Shown here: in pieces, positions 5,692-7,966 of the stretch
How the letters are laid out: each line of letters starts with the position of its first letter
How positions within the stretch are numbered: the stretch's first letter is position 1
Assembly: GCA_903873355.1 (NCBI GenBank)
Contig: CAIQOG010000030.1
Span: forward strand, 1 to 7,966
DNA length: 7,966 nt
Reading direction: 5' to 3'
Source of the DNA: an uncultured Bacteroidales bacterium
Lineage (GTDB): Bacteria > Bacteroidota > Bacteroidia > Bacteroidales > Paludibacteraceae
Notes under the pieces: generated by a model
Database searches by the model: none
What the model was told of the DNA's origin: nothing
Seen by the model: the letters and a program-made list of their open reading frames with translations, nothing else
Program-made: the position numbers and the translations under genes

Positions 5692-6414
5692 TCACTTCCT
5701 TACTTTCCAAACTGTGGCCGATAAAAATCCGGCACTCAACAATATAAAATACAACATATCCCGTGAATCAATCACGCCCCGGCTCATTGATTTGTAATGT
5801 GCATGAATTCCCAATGTATCAAGCAACTGAATGATTTTTCCAGAGCTAAAGAAACTTGTTAGCAATTCAAAACCATAGAACAAAAAAAACGAAATAACTA
5901 CTGATATGATAAACGCAACTATCTGATTTGTAGATAGTGCTGACGCAAAAGTGCCTACCGCCACATAAACCGCTGCCAGAAAAAACAGTCCGATAAATGA
6001 GCCCCAGAATGCACCCGAATCCACATTTCCAACCGGTTCAGCCAGATAAAATACAGTGAAATAGTACAACACTACAGGAATTAGTGCAAGAAGCACCAAC
6101 ACCCAGGATGCCAGATATTTACCCAACACAATATGGGTCTTTGATAACGGTTTTGTAACCAGTAATTCCCATGTTCCGGTTTGTTTTTCTTCAGCAAAAA
6201 GTCGCATGGTAACCGCAGGACATAGAAACAAAAACAACCATGGTGCAAGATGAAAAAGTCCGTCAACATTGGCATATCCGGAATCAACCACATTATATTC
6301 ACCGGGAATAACCCAGAGAAATAATCCTGTGATTGTCAGAAATATACCTATTACAATATAACCGGTAGCATTACTGAAAAACGCATGTAATTCCTTTTTG
6401 AAAAGAGATATCAT
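5692..6414 (-). CDS. gldF: ABC transporter permease, GldF type (gliding motility-associated)
   Basis: A 240-residue ABC-2-type inner-membrane permease. Six membrane segments are plausible at about residues 19-36, 55-70, 101-122, 134-158, 164-186 and 220-237. The GldF hallmarks are visible: an N-terminal KELHAFFSNATGY, the LAPWLFLFLCPAVTMR stretch (56-71), the cytoplasmic EEKQTGTWELLVTKPLS coupling segment (75-91) and LSTNQIVAFI (160-169). GldF works with GldG and the ATPase GldA; in gliding Bacteroidetes the three are needed for motility, and homologues occur in non-gliding relatives. The ATG at 6414 begins the family's usual N-terminus. It is the first gene of the run leading to surE, the small membrane protein and lpxB. 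No gldG follows: surE starts 18 nt after the gldF stop. A general ABC-2 permease outside the Gld system is the alternative. Confidence 0.85.
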   Translation of the reverse strand: MISLFKKELHAFFSNATGYIVIGIFLTITGLFLWVIPGEYNVVDSGYANVDGLFHLAPWLFLFLCPAVTMRLFAEEKQTGTWELLVTKPLSKTHIVLGKYLASWVLVLLALIPVVLYYFTVFYLAEPVGNVDSGAFWGSFIGLFFLAAVYVAVGTFASALSTNQIVAFIISVVISFFLFYGFELLTSFFSSGKIIQLLDTLGIHAHYKSMSRGVIDSRDMLYFILLSAGFLSATVWKVRK

Positions 6415-6701
6415 AATTCAAAAACAATAATCAATCGGCAAATGAGATTTATTTTGCTGTTTTTTTTTGCGATGTCAAAGGTAACCAAAATATTTGAACA
6501 CAAGACCATTTAAAAGCAATGAATATGGAGGATTCTATTCACAGGTAACCTTATAAAATGCCATAAGCACAGATATTTTTTGGTCTGAGATGGGGAAAAG
6601 ACAACTGCAAAAGCCCGAACAAATCAAATAAGGATGGTGTACAAACTTAAACAATGAAAATGATTTTTACTTCATAGCTTGAAAATGATGGTATTTACTT
6701 C
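6415..6701. other. Intergenic region between the TPR gene and gldF
   Basis: 287 bp without a supported gene. It contains a 9-T run (6460-6468) in the presumed gldF leader. An 11-bp direct repeat with one mismatch lies at 6476-6486 and 6540-6550 (sharing AGGTAACC). TGAAAATGAT is duplicated at 6655-6664 and 6680-6689. I see no GC-stemmed terminator after the TPR gene, so read-through into gldF is possible. Confidence 0.55.
6476..6504 (-). promoter_or_regulatory. Candidate promoter of the gldF-lpxB run
   Basis: On the minus strand TACCTTTG (6483 to 6476) matches the TAnnTTTG -7 box, and a CTTG lies at 6504 to 6501. The spacer is 17 bp, shorter than the usual 19-21, and the -33 box is one base off TTTG. 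The start would fall near 6468, within the A-run, about 55 nt before the gldF ATG. Confidence 0.4.
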
Positions 6702-7966
6702 TTACTGTTCTTGTACCAGGGCATCCATCATTATCGGAATTTCATCTTTATCTATTCCGTTGGCAATCAAATAGGATTTATCCTCATTAAATGCAGCAAA
6801 AAACAAATCCCAATTACCGCCAAACTTCTCAAGGCTTTTTTTGTAATACTCTACAGCTGTTGTATGGTTTCCCTTACACCAGGTAATATGCGCCATATTC
6901 ATATAATCATGCACATTAGGCTCTGTATCAATAAGCTTACCGGCATAATATGCTGCTTGTTTTAAATTACCGGTAACAAATGAACACCACGAAATAGCTC
7001 TCCAAATTTTTGGATTATCACCTTCAAGTGCATCAAATTTAAAATAAATATTCAATGCATCTTTAAATTTCTTCAATTCCACCAAACAATGAGCTATCTG
7101 CATCAAAACCTTAGTTTGTTCGGGATACAGATAATCTACATGCTGATAGAATTCGAGGGCTTTTTCGAAATTCCCTGACAATCGGTAACAAAGTGCCATT
7201 TTTCGTATGGTCCAGATATCATCGGGTTGAATTATATCAGCTTTATTGTATGCTTCAAGTGCTTTGGAGAACTGAGAAGTTTGCTGATACATGTAACCGA
7301 TTTTTTGATATAATGCAGCCATTGGTTCTGATTCATGCTGAATTTCTTCAAAAAGTTCCAATGCTTGAGTGTAGTGATTTTTTGAAAAATAATACTCGGC
7401 AATGCTGGTTTTAAAATCAGTGTTTCCAGCCAGAATATCAAATAAGTACGAATGATGCATCGATAGCGAAAAGCTAAACATATCAGCAAAATCAGCATGT
7501 TTAGAATACAACTTAAAAAAGCGGAATAAATCCTGTATATATTGCTTTGAGATATTTTTCGACACTTGTTCAGGGTTAAGAATTGCCTCATCATTCATCA
7601 TTTCGGTCAATTGATCGGCCTCTGATTTAAATGAGTTCTTAAGCATATTTCTTTGTGATTCAGGCATTTGCAGAATGCTATGGCAAAAAGAGTATTTGTC
7701 TGAATTACACATTATATTGTTTTCGACAAATGCTGAGATCAACGATTTATCTTCGGTAACAAAAAGCTCATTTACAGTAGAATAGTGCGGGTCGAACGGC
7801 AAAAACCAATTACTTGGGTCAGTAAAAAAAGGAAAATTTTTAAGCAGTGAGAATGTGCTCATATAAACATCTGCACCTTCGAGTTGCAATTCACTCAGTT
7901 CTTTTAATTTATCCGAGATTCCACTTTTCTCCAAAATATCCTGCCATTCAGGGTTTTCTTCATCCC
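6702..7966 (-). CDS. TPR-repeat protein, N-terminus beyond the window
   Basis: A partial gene of which 421 codons are visible; the frame stays open to the window end. The TTG at 7934 is an ordinary Leu codon: in-frame residues before it read D-E-E-N-P-E-W-Q-D-I, in the same acidic style, so the true start lies outside. The C-terminal half (about 6810-7400) holds five to six tetratricopeptide repeats, recognisable from the paired-helix pattern: SKNHYTQALELF, TSQFSKALEAYNKA, SGNFEKALEFYQHV, LKKFKDALNIYFKF, TGNLKQAAYYAGKL and KGNHTTAVEYYKKS. The N-terminal half has an aromatic-rich stretch (KNFPFFTDPSNWFLPF) and no TPR signature. TPR arrays act as protein-protein docking scaffolds; the partner is unknown. 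No membrane segment is visible in this part. The gene ends in TAA, 287 nt before gldF on the same strand. Confidence 0.88.
   Translation of the reverse strand, partial: DEENPEWQDILEKSGISDKLKELSELQLEGADVYMSTFSLLKNFPFFTDPSNWFLPFDPHYSTVNELFVTEDKSLISAFVENNIMCNSDKYSFCHSILQMPESQRNMLKNSFKSEADQLTEMMNDEAILNPEQVSKNISKQYIQDLFRFFKLYSKHADFADMFSFSLSMHHSYLFDILAGNTDFKTSIAEYYFSKNHYTQALELFEEIQHESEPMAALYQKIGYMYQQTSQFSKALEAYNKADIIQPDDIWTIRKMALCYRLSGNFEKALEFYQHVDYLYPEQTKVLMQIAHCLVELKKFKDALNIYFKFDALEGDNPKIWRAISWCSFVTGNLKQAAYYAGKLIDTEPNVHDYMNMAHITWCKGNHTTAVEYYKKSLEKFGGNWDLFFAAFNEDKSYLIANGIDKDEIPIMMDALVQEQ

Noticed and set aside
7932..7934. TTG as the start of the TPR gene
   Set aside because: The frame continues open to the window end with similar composition, so the gene is cut by the edge.

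Overview
The window looks like a low-GC member of the Bacteroidota, probably Bacteroidales/Marinilabiliales-like. The reasons are a GldF-type ABC permease, a lipid A disaccharide synthase (so a Gram-negative outer membrane), a Bacteroidetes-type phosphate butyryltransferase, no Shine-Dalgarno sequences before the starts, and a near-perfect Bacteroidetes promoter (TTTG-N19-TAnnTTTG) upstream of ptb. No RNA gene, insertion sequence or CRISPR array was seen.

Left part (1-2425). One plus-strand gene (132-1451) encodes a Fic-family protein with a complete Fic motif, an N-terminal inhibitory-helix motif and a C-terminal winged-helix-type segment. Between them lies a linker made of a degenerate 12-bp (four-residue, N/S-D-T-V) repeat. 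Twelve copies share an invariant 8-mer, TGACACTG, and all spacings but one are multiples of 12 bp. After the gene come a hairpin, a 14-bp direct repeat pair and a strong intrinsic terminator, then several hundred bases of AT-rich DNA in which I find no gene.

Middle (2426-4457). ptb (plus strand) has its own promoter and no adjacent butyrate kinase gene. It converges on lpxB (minus strand), and the two coding sequences overlap by 11 bp at their 3' ends.

Right part, all on the minus strand, read from high to low coordinates: a TPR-repeat protein cut by the window edge (6702-7966), a 287-bp gap with a candidate promoter, then gldF, surE, a small three-helix membrane protein and lpxB. The last four look like one co-directional run with short gaps (18, 50 and 86 nt). 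It pairs an ABC export permease with a nucleotidase and the lipid A enzyme. gldG, the usual partner of gldF, is not in the window.

The two most notable observations are the codon-invariant, register-locked 12-bp array inside fic, and the state of surE. In surE the conserved N-terminus containing the catalytic NDDG motif is readable, but an in-frame TAG separates it from the only upstream ATG. The gene is therefore either broken by one nonsense mutation or sequencing error, or started or read in a non-standard way.
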